From Echinococcus granulosus (Eukaryota > Platyhelminthes > Cestoda > Cyclophyllidea > Taeniidae): 64,000 nucleotides of DNA. Both the position numbers and the translations under genes were made by a program. The stretch covers positions 259,941 to 323,940 of the forward strand of contig NW_020170420.1 in the NCBI RefSeq assembly GCF_000524195.1. Direction: 5' to 3'. Below the pieces are notes generated by a model, which worked only from the letters and a program-made list of their open reading frames with translations, had not been told where the DNA came from and ran no database searches. Below, one piece after another: positions 1 to 12,400 of this stretch. Position 1 is the stretch's first letter; every line of letters starts with the position of its first letter.

Positions 1-1
1 A

Positions 2-62
2 TGACGTAACAGTGGGTCAGCTGATCCAGCGAACAGTGATACATTTTCACAAAGCAAAGTGA
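2..62 (+). repeat. Left terminal inverted repeat (61 bp)
   Basis: Identical over 61 bases to the reverse complement of 1126-1186. Base 1 does not pair with base 1187, so the arm appears to end at base 2, although longer arms with a mismatch at this point cannot be excluded because the window starts here. Confidence 0.9.
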
Positions 63-502
63 AGAAGAGATTAATAGTTTACAGCGACTTCTGTCCACCT
101 ACAACTTGCACCCATGGAGACATCTGGCCGAGTCCCTCTTCATTCTGAATTCATCGATTTGTGAATGGCTATGGATGGCAGTTTCTCCATAGAGTGAGCG
201 CCAGTGACCGCAAAATTTGGCCCTAATAGACCGTCACACTTCAACACCCATATATGCATCTACAGTGCAAAAGAGAGTGGCATGACTGAACTTTCCCCTC
301 TGTGAGAGTGAGGTCAACTACATGTGTGTGAGGCGGTGGCCTCACTCCGACTCCGCCAATTGGAGGAGGCACTGGCACATTTCACAACTAAGTGGATCAG
401 TTAACTTGCATTAGACCAAGACTCATCCAACACCGTCTGTCTTCATTCTTCTCGCTTTCACTCTATCGCACATACGCAGAGACACGCATACACATCCACG
501 AG

Positions 503-925
503 ATGAGGCTACGCGAGAGAATCTTTAACATCCTTCTTGCAGGTGCCGTCACCATCCTCCTGTTCTTTGCAATAACCTACGAAGGCTGGGGTTGCGGAGG
601 AAGAATATTGGAAGATTATTGTAAACGTTTCAAGCATTTTCAAATTCTGGGTCCACTTCTCTTAGCTTCCTGCATCTTTGTAGCTGCAAGTGCTATTCTG
701 ACTCTAATGGGCCTATTCATACCCATCACCTGGTCTGACAAAGTTGCCTTACTTTGTGCCTTCGTGTGTACAGCTTTAACCACATCCAGTGTCGTCTACT
801 ACCACTACTACACTGGGCAATGGTTACCCTATCTTGCTGCCACGTCAATGGGCATTTCACTGACACAGGCTGTAATACTCACCGCAGACCGCAATAGAAG
901 TCAGAAATCAAAGTCTGTCGAGTAA
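503..925 (+). CDS. Small four-transmembrane claudin-like protein (140 aa)
   Basis: Single-exon ORF. The first ATG is at 503; the frame stays open upstream to about 392 but without an ATG. There are four hydrophobic segments at about residues 7-26, 45-70, 76-98 and 103-125, and a basic C-terminal tail (RNRSQKSKSVE). The first extracellular loop contains W-G-C, eight residues, then C, which resembles the W/C/C signature of the claudin/PMP22 fold, although the loop is shorter than in classical claudins. A tetraspan plasma-membrane protein is therefore the best structural guess. It lies wholly inside the inverted-repeat element, so it may belong to a multicopy family spread with those repeats. 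The lack of introns fits either a retrocopy or an original single-exon gene. Exact function unknown. Confidence 0.65.
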   Translation: MRLRERIFNILLAGAVTILLFFAITYEGWGCGGRILEDYCKRFKHFQILGPLLLASCIFVAASAILTLMGLFIPITWSDKVALLCAFVCTALTTSSVVYYHYYTGQWLPYLAATSMGISLTQAVILTADRNRSQKSKSVE

Positions 926-1125
926 TCGTCACTGCGCCTCCCTGTTTACGAGGGAAATTTGAAGCTTTTGAGTCATCGTAACTCGCTTTTACTAATACTT
1001 TCAAAATATAATTGCTTGAATTTATTTGCTCTTTTTTTATACTCAATTTCGTATCTCATGGAGGTTACTGGGTGCAAACCACAGGCAGGTCTACAGGAAG
1101 CACTAAAAAACCACTAATTCCTTCC

Positions 1126-1186
1126 TCACTTTGCTTTGTGAAAATGTATCACTGTTCGCTGGATCAGCTGACCCACTGTTACGTCA
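1126..1186 (-). repeat. Right terminal inverted repeat (61 bp)
   Basis: Perfect inverted partner of 2-62. The sequence just inside it (about 1085-1125) still resembles the inner flank of the left arm with several mismatches and small gaps, so the ancestral repeat was probably nearer 100 bp. Confidence 0.9.
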
Positions 1187-3407
1187 AATGGCTTTTACCT
1201 TCCAAGTGGTAAGGAGGTCTTCCCACAACGAGTTGATTTTGTCGTGGCTTGAAGTGTGGGAATAGCATCGTTGGAATTGCAGACCAGTCATCAAACAATG
1301 GTACTCATCGAAACCTTTTACTCGTTAGGCCAAGTGGGTGGGATCCACTGCTTTAGCTTCGCCTCCGTCATGAATTAACGTTGTTATTGAAGCGCCAATC
1401 TCGAATCACCTTGTCTGCAACCGAAACGTGGTGGTTCCTTGCTCCTCAGGATTAGTACGAATAGTGGTGGTTTTCTACAACATGATTTACCACTTGCGTC
1501 AACTTACCTGAACTTTTTGATCCCCTCACCTCATTTTCCACTCACACCAAATTTGAGGATTTTGAGTAGACGGGCACAACTTTCTTGACATGGAGCCACT
1601 AAGGAATTGAGCTTATCTGTCGAATCACTCATGATCACTGCGACCTGGCCACTGATTGTAACTGTTGCATGCGAAGTGAATGGCTCTGTACTGGTCGAGG
1701 AGAGATTCCATGAAGTTTTTAAACAAGCCAACAATTTGACATCCTCCTACTTCTTGTTTTCTCTCCCCAAAGAGTAGACGTACCTGGCTGGGTGGAGAAG
1801 TAGCCAGACAATAGGAGGGGTTGATTGATGAACTTGCCCCCTCTAAAATCAATGCCTGATCAAGGTCACCTCAAGCAAATGTGTGTCCGAGATTTCGAAT
1901 AAGGAGTAGTTGGGATTTTTTGAGAAGAAGCTAATTGGAGGTGAAGGTGGGTGTGGGTGAAATCGCAGTAACGTTTTTTTGTGTTGGGAAGAGCTCGTCA
2001 GACGGGTGGCTTTTGTTGACAGGGGCAAGTGGAAGGCGTTCAAACAATCCCTTTATGTGATATTCAGACGAACTCTTCTAAGCATTTAGGCTTGAAATTC
2101 TTTTTAAAAAGCTCTTTTCCTAAGGTTAAGCTACTTTGTCGCAATGAGCCATCTCAACTGCTTAATTGTGGGGCTAAATATGGCATGAGAATCTGCAGTT
2201 CGTAGTGCCTCCTCTCCATTTGTCGATAGATCGCACGTCGCCTTCTTTGGGAAGCAAGCCAAAGCATTGCCTTGAGTGGGCTTTGCTCTGTTCATTTTGC
2301 AGTTTCTTTGTGCAGAAGCACATGGATATTGCATGGGTGGACGACTAAAGTGGGCGCAACACATGCAAACCATGGCGAATCGGCGAAAGCGACCTCAGTT
2401 GTTAACGAACCTGACCTTGATGGAGGAGTGAAGTTTTGGGAATTGCGTGGAATAACGAGGATTGGACTCGTGAACAATTGGATGAGCAGCACCTTCTGCT
2501 GAGGTTCTGGTGGGGTCACTGCATGTGACTAGGTGATTGTCTGATCTTCAGAGGGTGATACTAATCCCCCTGATGTCTATTAGGAGGACGGAACAGTGAT
2601 TCCCCTCCCCCATTCCGAGGTGCAGTATGTGTGAAATTTGCATTGTACTGTGGGAATAGGACTTTTCACACAAATTTTCTCACACTGTCTCTCTAGAAGG
2701 TTTTCCTCCACGACCTCAAGCTCCATCGAGGAGATAAATCTCAATCAATGAACACTTTTCTCTGCCTGTCTTAAAATTGTGAAGTTGGAGTTGAATGGAT
2801 CAGCCGGTAGTTGGCCAATGTCATAAAACCCCATCCACCACACATATTAGAGAGGGGAACAGCCTTGTGGGAATGCAGTAGTGGATCGGTTGGAGGCAAC
2901 TCATGATGTGCTTGTTCGGTTTGAAAAAGGAAGATTTGAAATACAAAAATGCAGTTTTCATCCCCGATCAGTGGTCATGTCAAAGTGGATAACAAAGCGG
3001 TCGAATTCGCCCCCAAACGTTCCACTGTAAAACTCAACAAAAGTTGTAACGATAGGACACAAGTGACAGGCAACATTTCCGGTTTTATGCCGGGAAGGCG
3101 CATTTTCAATAGAAAAAAAAACTACAACCACAACAACAACGCCAGTATCGCTACACTAAGATAAAAAAAGGAGAACAAAAAACATCACCAGAGCCGGGTA
3201 CAAAAGGCCGCGCTTTAATTTGAATTCTTGTATTTCAAAAATCCATAAAATTTATAAAATTTTCGGAGTCACCTTTCAATAGAGTTGGTTTGATGAAAAT
3301 TTGGGTGGAATGCGCAAGACGTTGCCCACCAGGGTCATTTAATTCTCGGAGGCAAAAATAGGAAAACCACAAATCGACCGGGCGACATCGCTGCACCAAA
3401 AAACTGT
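1187..3407. other. Intergenic DNA, no supported gene
   Basis: Short ORFs exist on both strands but none has recognisable motifs or plausible splice partners. The proximal part (about 3200-3407) is the likely 3' UTR of the minus-strand FANCD2 gene. Confidence 0.6.
3338..3343 (-). promoter_or_regulatory. Probable FANCD2 polyadenylation signal (ATTAAA)
   Basis: ATTAAA on the minus strand about 65 nt downstream of the FANCD2 stop codon. A second ATTAAA lies near 3216-3221. Assigned by position and motif only. Confidence 0.4.
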
Positions 3408-6400
3408 TTAATTTTCGTCCTTGTCCTCCTCCTCGCTATCCTCGATGGGCAATTCCTCTTCCTCCACTTCGGATTCGTCTTCTGAAATCAAATCCTCGGC
3501 GCCTTCTACAGTGTAGGAGCTGTCTTTGGAATTACCTCCACGAGACGAATGCGGCGATGCAGTAGAGAGGGTAGTTCCACTGGAATGTCTCGTTGACACG
3601 TCTGTATCGTGAATCTCCTGACCTGCGAGGTCGCGATTTTTCAGATTTCCTAGCCAGAAGGCATCAGCACAGTGGTTTTGAGCTAGTAAGAGCTAAAAGA
3701 GGCGGGGAGAAAAATTCACCAATTTGAATGTTTGACGAGACAGTTAAATGTGGATCTTATTAAGGCACTTAGACTGTTAAAAAACTGGAGGACTGTGGAG
3801 GTCAGGCGAGCTCGATTAAACCAGGAATAGAGTGGTGGCCTAGGTGTGACATGAGGAGTTTGCTCTAGGCTGATCTCAAAAGGCTAATAAAGGGCGACCG
3901 ATAAAATCCTCTGACGTCGTATAAAAGTGGGGAAAAAATACCCTCTTATCACATGGTCCCTCTGCTATTTTGAGGGAGCATAGTCCTCAGTGCGCCGCTC
4001 CCTGTCGTCTATCAGACATCTCAACAACTCAAAAGTCGATAAATCCCCACCCGAGAGCCACCTTCTGCTAAGTTAAGAGCGATTCCGTATCGTGGTAGCA
4101 AACTGCAGCGACTGGATATGTTACCTTAGTGGCATTACTTTCTCTCCGTCTCTGTAGTATGAACAATCTCCTACAACATCACGTTTACAGAGAGCTGGAC
4201 CTCCGGCTCTGGATCATAGGTAATCCAACTGATACCACCAAATGTAGAGCCAGTCATTGATAAGGAATGAATCAAAACCAGTCTGCTCAGCTTCCCCTGA
4301 TCCTTCAGTCATATGTGATCGTTTGATCGTCTCGGGGGTCCCGAGTGGCTGCCGCCCATTTGTACGCGCATTGTAACTAGCAGTACTATCAATCCGCGTG
4401 GGTGCATCTCGATAGAAGTGATGGTGGTGACTGTACGAGACTCGTCACCGATCATGATGGATGATTTAGGATTAGAGGTGTTTGTGGCTTTAGCAGCCCT
4501 TCTGTGTCGAGTCTTCACGCAACGGGGCATACACAAAAAGCACCCTTCCCTCGCCGCCACATCATCACCAATGTAGGCCTACATGTGGCTTCATTATTAA
4601 CTCATGGAAACCAGTGCCACAGTCAGAATGGACACAGCCGCAAACTAAGTGCCATGAAGGCCTACCGATACGTGCAAGATCCGTCGCTGAGATTTCTAGA
4701 GTAGGGTACCAGCAACACCGGTTGAATAAGAAACACATAAAAGAAGGCTGTTATTGTTTCATTTAACAGCTAAATAAAGTTCCATTTGCCCCGGGGTGTA
4801 TTTTTGTGCTTATCTTAACGTGACCTGTTAGCCTTATTGTGAAACTGATGTTAGTACCATAACAAAGCTGCATTCCCATGGAAACACTCAAAATGTAGAA
4901 ATGAGTTCAAGTCGAAGAAGTGCGCGCCTCTCCGCTATGTGATGACATTTGACTCACAACATTCGTGTCTCGACCTGCGCAATGAACTGTAGAAGAGAAA
5001 ACATTTCAGTGGTTGCTGTTGTTACCAGTCGACTCGATTCAGATGAATGTGGTCCTTCATTTGTGCATCCAACATAGTGGTTATACCCTTCCCAGAGCGC
5101 ATTCAACAAGTGTATACCTGATACCTATGTGATCATCCAGCGCTTAGAATTTGCTAAGTCCACAGTTTCTGTAAGCAAGACTGGAGAAGGTGGCTACTTT
5201 GACACTGCAAAAAGGTCTTGTGAAAATAAAAAAATCATACCTATGAGACGCATAAATATGTACAAGCAACAAATCTTGACTAAGTCCACTATTCCTATCA
5301 CGTTTTACCGTTTACAATCAATTCCATGACTAATCTTTGCATCTCTTCTGAATACCTGGTCATGGACTTCAAGAGATGTCAATATCACTCAGAGATGATA
5401 GAACATGGAGCATTGCTTCTTCGTTGGGCAACAGTTACCTTGACACTGTAGACAAAGGCCTCCAGACACTTGCGTGTCTGTGGAATCAGTGGAGTGAGGC
5501 GGGCCTCTCGTCTAGTCTTGGCATGAACGCAGATACGTTGAAGGAAGCGAGTCACCTGTTGAACACTTCGAAGGAATTTCAACACTTCTGAACCATGACT
5601 TCTGGAGACGAACAAAAAAAGTAAGGAGATGAATGAGCAAATGGGTCACATGGCAGCGACTGCAAATTCAGTAGCTCCATGTCACATGGACTTCAGGCCC
5701 TGATGGGAGGAGAGTGCAAGTCAAACTTCCACCACAACTTAATCGCCTTAGAACGGTCCGCTTCACTTCGTCACTTCTCCGTTAGTGTGAGTGTATCCAA
5801 AGTGTGCCGAATTTCCACAATTCTCCATCTGCCCGTTCATTTTCGGGTTCTTGAATGATTGTGCTGTGTCGGGTTTAACCCTCATAGAGAAAGCTTCGTC
5901 GGTTTCCTGCAGAAATGGAGGCTAGTTTTGCATTTCTCGGCTTTTTGCCCACTGGCTGAAAATTTCTTCACAGGAATGACTGCTGTGTGTAATGGCCCTG
6001 ATATCAACTCAGACAGGATTGTCTTCCGCAAATACCTTCGTCTTTGAAACACTCATACCATTTAATCAAATGTCTTACTACTAAGTAGGCAACCATCCCA
6101 CTGCTTTACTGTGCTGTTCTTGAAGCTTCCCAGTGTTCCGTCAGCGCCTGCTGTACTGCCATTCCCCACCATCTTGGGTAACAGTGCCTAAAAGGACTGA
6201 TGCCTCTGGATACTCTCAGAAACTGGAACAGTTTTCCCATTCAGTTGTACAATCTCTTGAGTCACCGTGGCCTTCTGGTTTCCATCCCAGAGCTATGATC
6301 ATCCATCCAATGTCATCTCTGCTAACAGCCTATCAACCGCTCCGTACATTCATGTGAGATCCTCTGACAAATATCCCTACCAAATGTGACTGATCTGCTA

Positions 6401-9400
6401 AACGCTCCCCCCACCCCGAGTGGAGTGTTAGGTAGCAACACTAAGTGGATAACTTTTCATATCAAGTGGGATAGGTCTACCCCTTCACTAAAGTGGAATA
6501 TACGTCGAGCATCCCAAAGAAAAAAAAACATTGTACCAAATTGTTGTGGATATTCCAACATATTCAAATTTCCCTAACAATTGAGCGGAAGCGAGTCACT
6601 AGCATCGCGTAAACACATTAATTAGGCAAAAAAGTGATTTATTCACTGTCACCTTTTGATGGGAAATGTCCACACCCATGTCTCGTCACGATTTTGATAT
6701 TCCCTTCACCCTTAATTGGGATACTGATGAAAACCGTCCTGTAATTTTTGTGTATTAAATTAGCATCAGTTTTAGGCTGTTCGAGTGGTCCAATTAGGCT
6801 TTTAGGTCATTCTCTGTGACCAGGAATTATAATCCAAGATTGTGTCGATTGTCCCTCATGTTTGACAAAGTTTTTCGGGTCAGTCCAAGACCTTCTTTGA
6901 TGGAATATGGAACCAAAAAAGTAAGTAAAAGGAGTAACTTTGTCACCACCCCTAATAGACAAAGCACACTTGGACCAGCTCAATCCAGACACTACCGCAA
7001 TTAGCATGACACGTCACAGTGGCACGGGATGTGCGCATGGAACGAAAGCGCAGAAACTGCATTTACGGACTTCAAACGCACTACGGTACGGTGGCGGAGC
7101 ATCCAATCACTTACAAGTAAGACATTTGATTGAGCGGTATGAAACTCTGAAAAGACGAATGTATGTGTGTCTGGGATAATCCCCCTTCATTGTCAGTCTT
7201 GTAAGGAAATACTCAGCCAGTGGGCGAAACGCTTGCCTACGCCCATCCTCGGACGCCTGATAGATGCACAACTAACCCGACCTGTCGCATGGCAAAGTTG
7301 CACAGGAGACGGATGGATCTTTCAGTAGGGAAAAGATTAAACACAGCACAGCATGATGCAGTAATTAAAAACCACGTCCGTGAACGGGGAGACTAAGCAT
7401 TTTGACAAGTCAGCGCACTCCGAAAGCGAGGAGAGGGTGAAGTGGACTGTAATAGGATAGCTCCTTCTAGGCCAAAACTGCTTTCCAGGTATTCCTGGAG
7501 CGGTGAGATATAAATGTGGTGGCAGGAACTTACGACAAAAAAAGGCTTAAATTTCGCCCTCAAGATGTCCTCCCTTGTTTTCCTTTTTTTTTTCAGCTAA
7601 CTCAAAAGATCCGATTCGCCTTTAATGCTCCTCATGAGAATTGACCAAGAACAGAAAAGGAGGAGCAAGTTAGAAATCTTCTAAATAATTTAATTCCACC
7701 GCCTTCGCATAACCCTAAGCCTTGAATTATTGTGGCCATTCTTCCACTGTAAAGCAAAAAAGAGCGGTGCTGAGATTCACTTCACTCTAGCCAACTAACA
7801 CGGAGGAGAGAAAAAAACTACCCCATCCCCCTGCATTAGAGACACACGGCTGCGATAGACATCAAGTCCTTATTGTTGTCATTGGCGCTCCTGCTGCTGT
7901 TGTCGTTGTTGTTGTCATACAAATGAAATGATTTTTTATAAAGTTGGAAGAACAAAACAATAGCCCACCTCAACACCCCCAATTCAGCAAGTAACAAAAG
8001 ATATTTGCAGTTTAGAGACCTGGGAGAGGAAGAGAAGAGAAGGGGAAGGAAAAGGAAAGGCCACCCAACAGGCAAGCCCAGTAATCAATCAAAACGTTAA
8101 AATAATTTTTCCGAAAAGAAGGGGGAAAATAAAGAAATAATTTGTCAGGAGGTTGTTCTTAAAGACCAAAAGTGGTGCTTATAACCAGCCAACTGTCAAG
8201 CTGAATAAGATAGACGTGCTTAGACTTTGCACCCATGACAGTTCGAACAAAAGTCAAACAAACAAACATCTCTTAGTGTGAATGGCCCAAAACCCAGCGT
8301 CTAAGTCAAGGGGCAAACTAAAAGAGCATTTTAGGCTAGTGAGTAACAGCCTTGAATCTAGTTAAATTTTCAGAAAGCAGATGAAAAACGCCATATAGGG
8401 GAGTAGTCCCCGTCGAAGGTACCCTCATTCATGAGTAGAGCACTGAGTGGGCAGTGGATGAAGTTGTCTAGCCAGATCCCCTAGAAGAAAATACATCCTC
8501 TGTCCTGCCGTTATTTGTTAAACCGAACCAAGTGATTGGTTCTATCAGGGTGGACGCTGGGTTAGCTACGGATCAGGTGATAAGGATCATCTTATGAAGG
8601 AGGAATAGTTGAAGAAAAAAGTAAAGTAACTTTAAAAGCAGAAGGCAGAAGCTTCTTAGCATTGTGAAGCCCTCAAATCAGAGCGGTAAAACTTAGCGAG
8701 TGAATTAGAAATGGGAAGTGACAAGTGACCCTGCCTTATGACACATGTCGATTCACTCGAATGCCACTGTGATGACCGAAGTGGAAGGATGATCATGGGA
8801 GAGTTTTCAACCTCCACAACGAGCACGAACCCTCCAGTCCTTCCATAAGTCCAATTCCAAATTGGTAATTCACTGAATCGTCTTCGAAGACAGCTCAAAC
8901 TCTCCGACTGGTCCAACTAAGGCGTTAAAAAGGAGAAGGTAGGAGAATAACAGACCCAGATTGAATCCTGAAAGCTGGCGAAAAGTACCAAATAGATGGG
9001 GAAATATTATGAGTTCAGAAAAAAAAATAATGGAAAGAGGGAGGTTAAACGGACTTGAAAGGATAATTCAAGAAGAGCGCGATTCCATAGCAATCTCAAT
9101 CAGTGAGAAACATTCAGACAAGAGACAATTACCAACTCACCGGAACATGGCATTCAGGAAGGGCATAGCCCCCCGAAGCAGATGCTCCACAAACATTCGT
9201 CCAGCACGCATTAGATACGGCAGGAGGTCGAAGAAGGCTCGACTCGGAGTGTCGCTTTTGGTCGCTTCGGTGATACAAACGAGGACTCCCAAACAAGCAC
9301 TCCATTGGTTCAAAAGGTCCACACTTCGACTACCCGCAGTTGCGATTGTCTTCTTTGCCAGTTTTCGAACGCAGCTACAAGATGAGGAGGTAAAGTTTCC

Positions 9401-12400
9401 AGGCTTCAATTTAAAAGGCAATATCCTGCAAGTCCCCAAGCCCTTCTCTGAATACACAATTAAGCTACCTTCCAGACTTGTATGCCTTATGACGTCTTTG
9501 AGGTTAAGTCCTAGAGTGTGTAAGCGGCAAATTGGTGAGATAGGCCCAACACTTCATTCCCGGTAAAAAGTACAACCGCCGTGTTGGATGCACCAAGGTG
9601 GGAGTACTCAAAATGAGCCACAGAATGATTGGGCATGTGAAGACACGCAACGTGAGTCAGGTGCCATCATAACGAGGAGAGGCGCGCAATTCATTGTCGT
9701 GAATTTATTCATTCATCTTGAGTAGTTCTATGGAAATGCAACTTTGCTTCACAAAAAAGATGGGAGGAAGCGCTGACAGGACTGCTACGGCATGGGCACG
9801 AAAAGCACATTCTGGAATGAATGGAACCTTCTTCCATTATCAAAAGAAACAACAACAGCTTGCTTTGTGTGATTCTCATTCAATTGGTATTCCTCGTACT
9901 CCACATTTAGAAAGCTCAATGACAAAGGTGACTGGGTCAGGGCCCGAACAACCTCGCACGAATCGGTGCGCCTTTATGGCAGTTAGTTTGAGGCTGTGTC
10001 CGTTCCGACTGTGCTACTGGTCTTCCGTGGGTGGGTGTAACATTAGTGGCTACGTGGCGGCGTAAATCCGACACCTTCGAGTATACGCTATCAGAAAGGA
10101 TGTGTTGGTTGCTATAGGGGAAAGACATCTGCCATGGATAGCTGAATCCATGGAGACTGGGTAGGGAGGGTCTACTAAAGTCACACAGCATTTTGGTACC
10201 TAATATCGATTCATCGAATGCTGATTCTAATGACCTGACCCAGAAAGGCAATCACAGGGAACTTTCTCTGAAGCCGTTGCCCAAAACAAGGCGGGATAAT
10301 GCAATTCAGGTCTCCACGCTGAGGATATGGTGTTTTTCTCACGTGCCTGGTACGCACATAGGCAGGCAACTTTGACCTCGTGAGGTTTTATAGGAACTTC
10401 AGAGACACCCTCGACACTAAATTTAGCCTACAGACGCAGTTATTTTTACCGGGAATCGGTGTTAAAGTGTAACAGATCGTAAAAAAATATGCAGCGGCTT
10501 AGATAAATACTACGGTTACGGCAATAAGACCGCATCTCGGTAAATGAATGAACGCGGTTGGTGTTAGCATAGGATTGAAATATCACCACAGTCGACTCGG
10601 CATTTCATCAGTGAGAGTCTGAACCAAATCGCCACTAATCTCTCATGAAGATAAATTTCTAAAGCAACCCCACCAGTAAATATGGCTAGTTTTTCAAATT
10701 CTCAACCTCGTTCTTCATCTAAATAATCCCCAACAAAGTAGCTAAGCAATTTTCTGTTCCGTTCAAGACTTCTCCTTGGAGTAAGCACTTCACACATCGA
10801 AAAGAAAACCCCCCATTTTTTTCCCCTCCGCAGGCTCGATAAATCAGGAATTTCAGCCAGTAAATTATTCACTGGAGACAAAAATTTCAGTGTTCGACCA
10901 ATGTCTGCAAAGCTTCCATTAGCAAAAAGATTTCTCAGTAAACATGAACCACTCCAAAACAGCCCACTTCACTTCGCCTTCAGCGATGGTGAATGTCTCG
11001 GTTTCCACCGCTCATTTTGATCCATCAACAGGTAGTCATACGGAGAAGAAAATCCTGGCCTGCCTGGTTGATATGCTTTTTCTAATGAAGTGCAACTCTT
11101 CTGTGCTGAGTGAAAGCTGGGGGTTGCCTTGGTAGTCGCATAAACGGGCCTTTCGTGAATGTCTGCCTTCACTGTTCTCACAGGGAAGACTCGTCCAACT
11201 CCCCTATCATTTCACCACAGGGCATGCGCAAAACTGAATAGTTCTTCATAGGTATAACTGCTGTCGATAGTAAGCTGGAAACCACCGCGGACGTAGTAGG
11301 CACTGACATCAAAATTTTGTCACCAGTCAATTAGGTGCCTTACTGCTGAGCGGCTGAACACCATATCACTATAATTGGAGTCTTCTGCAGATAGGCGCTA
11401 GTAACGATAGCTACGGCTTTGGATAAGAGACTGATGGGTGGGCAGGTCCTTTGAGAAAAAAAACTGGCTCCTTTTTCAAAAAAGCTTCGACAGCAAAGCG
11501 GAAATGGTAGAATAGGCGAGACAACCGAAACTAAGGTGCCACGTACAAACAAAAAGCCTCCAACACCTTCCTCCCATACAGGCCAGAACTCTGAGTTGTA
11601 AGACCGCTGTAGCAGAGGCGACCTTGTCGAGTGATATCGCCGTTGTCACGACCCCGGCCCTGGAGAAGGGGCAGAAGGTTGAATTTGATGAGATTGATAA
11701 GCACCTCCAGGCACTCATTCAGGGGACTTGGTGAAGGGCCAAAGAATGGCGAATAGAGGTGCAAGGCGATGAGGGTGCCCAGACAGTCCTTGTGAGAGCA
11801 AGCTGCAGTATAAAGGCGAGTGCTGAGAAACAGTTGTGTGCGTGAGTGCGGAGAAATGAGGATTGGAGTGAAGGGAGCTGTGTGGGGTTACCTTTCCAAC
11901 CAGCTGTCGTTTCCCAAGCCATGCTCATGAGGGAATGCGTGTAATCGAGCAGATTTGAATGCTATAACGGAGAGAAGTTAAGAGGAGTTATGCAAGGATA
12001 AGGAGAACTTTTTCGCAGATGACGGCTTCAAAAGAGAAATGATCTTTCTGGGAGTCAAAAAAGGGACCGTTTTCTTAATTTAACCCATCGTAAATGGCCA
12101 AATAGTCAACGATTACACTCTAGCACCGGTCTCTTCAGCCTTCTACAAGGCGGCCTCTGCGGCAGCAGCACGCACCTCTGTCCAGGTCTTCGACACTCGT
12201 CATGACTAGTAACGAGCAGGATATGTGCGATACAGTTCATTTTTAACGAGGTATGTGAAAGCTTTCATTGGTGGTTTCAAGAAGACTTCCATCCAGATTA
12301 ACAATAATGGTTACTATGGAAGAAAGACGTCTTTTACAGATGGCTGAATCCACGAAGACGCAGTCTAGAAGGGCTGTTCAAACTAATTCGACTACTGACA

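Larger units (their letters stand above)
2..1186 (+). mobile_element. TIR-bounded 1.19-kb element carrying a four-TM protein ORF
   Basis: The segment is bounded by inverted repeats at 2-62 and 1126-1186 that are reverse complements over all 61 bases. Inward of the perfect match, similarity continues imperfectly for roughly 40 bases more. The only substantial ORF inside encodes a four-transmembrane protein (503-925). No transposase, integrase or reverse transcriptase is present, so if mobile it is non-autonomous. The outer tips read TGACGTAACAGTGGG. A target-site duplication cannot be assessed because the left flank is only one base long in this window. Perfect arm identity suggests recent origin or gene conversion. 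It could instead be a duplicated gene with a palindromic boundary. I do not recognise the element family. Confidence 0.6.

Noticed and set aside
8961..9566. 201-codon plus-strand ORF
   Set aside because: Antisense to the real FANCD2 exon 9374-9141, with no recognisable domain; an open frame by chance.
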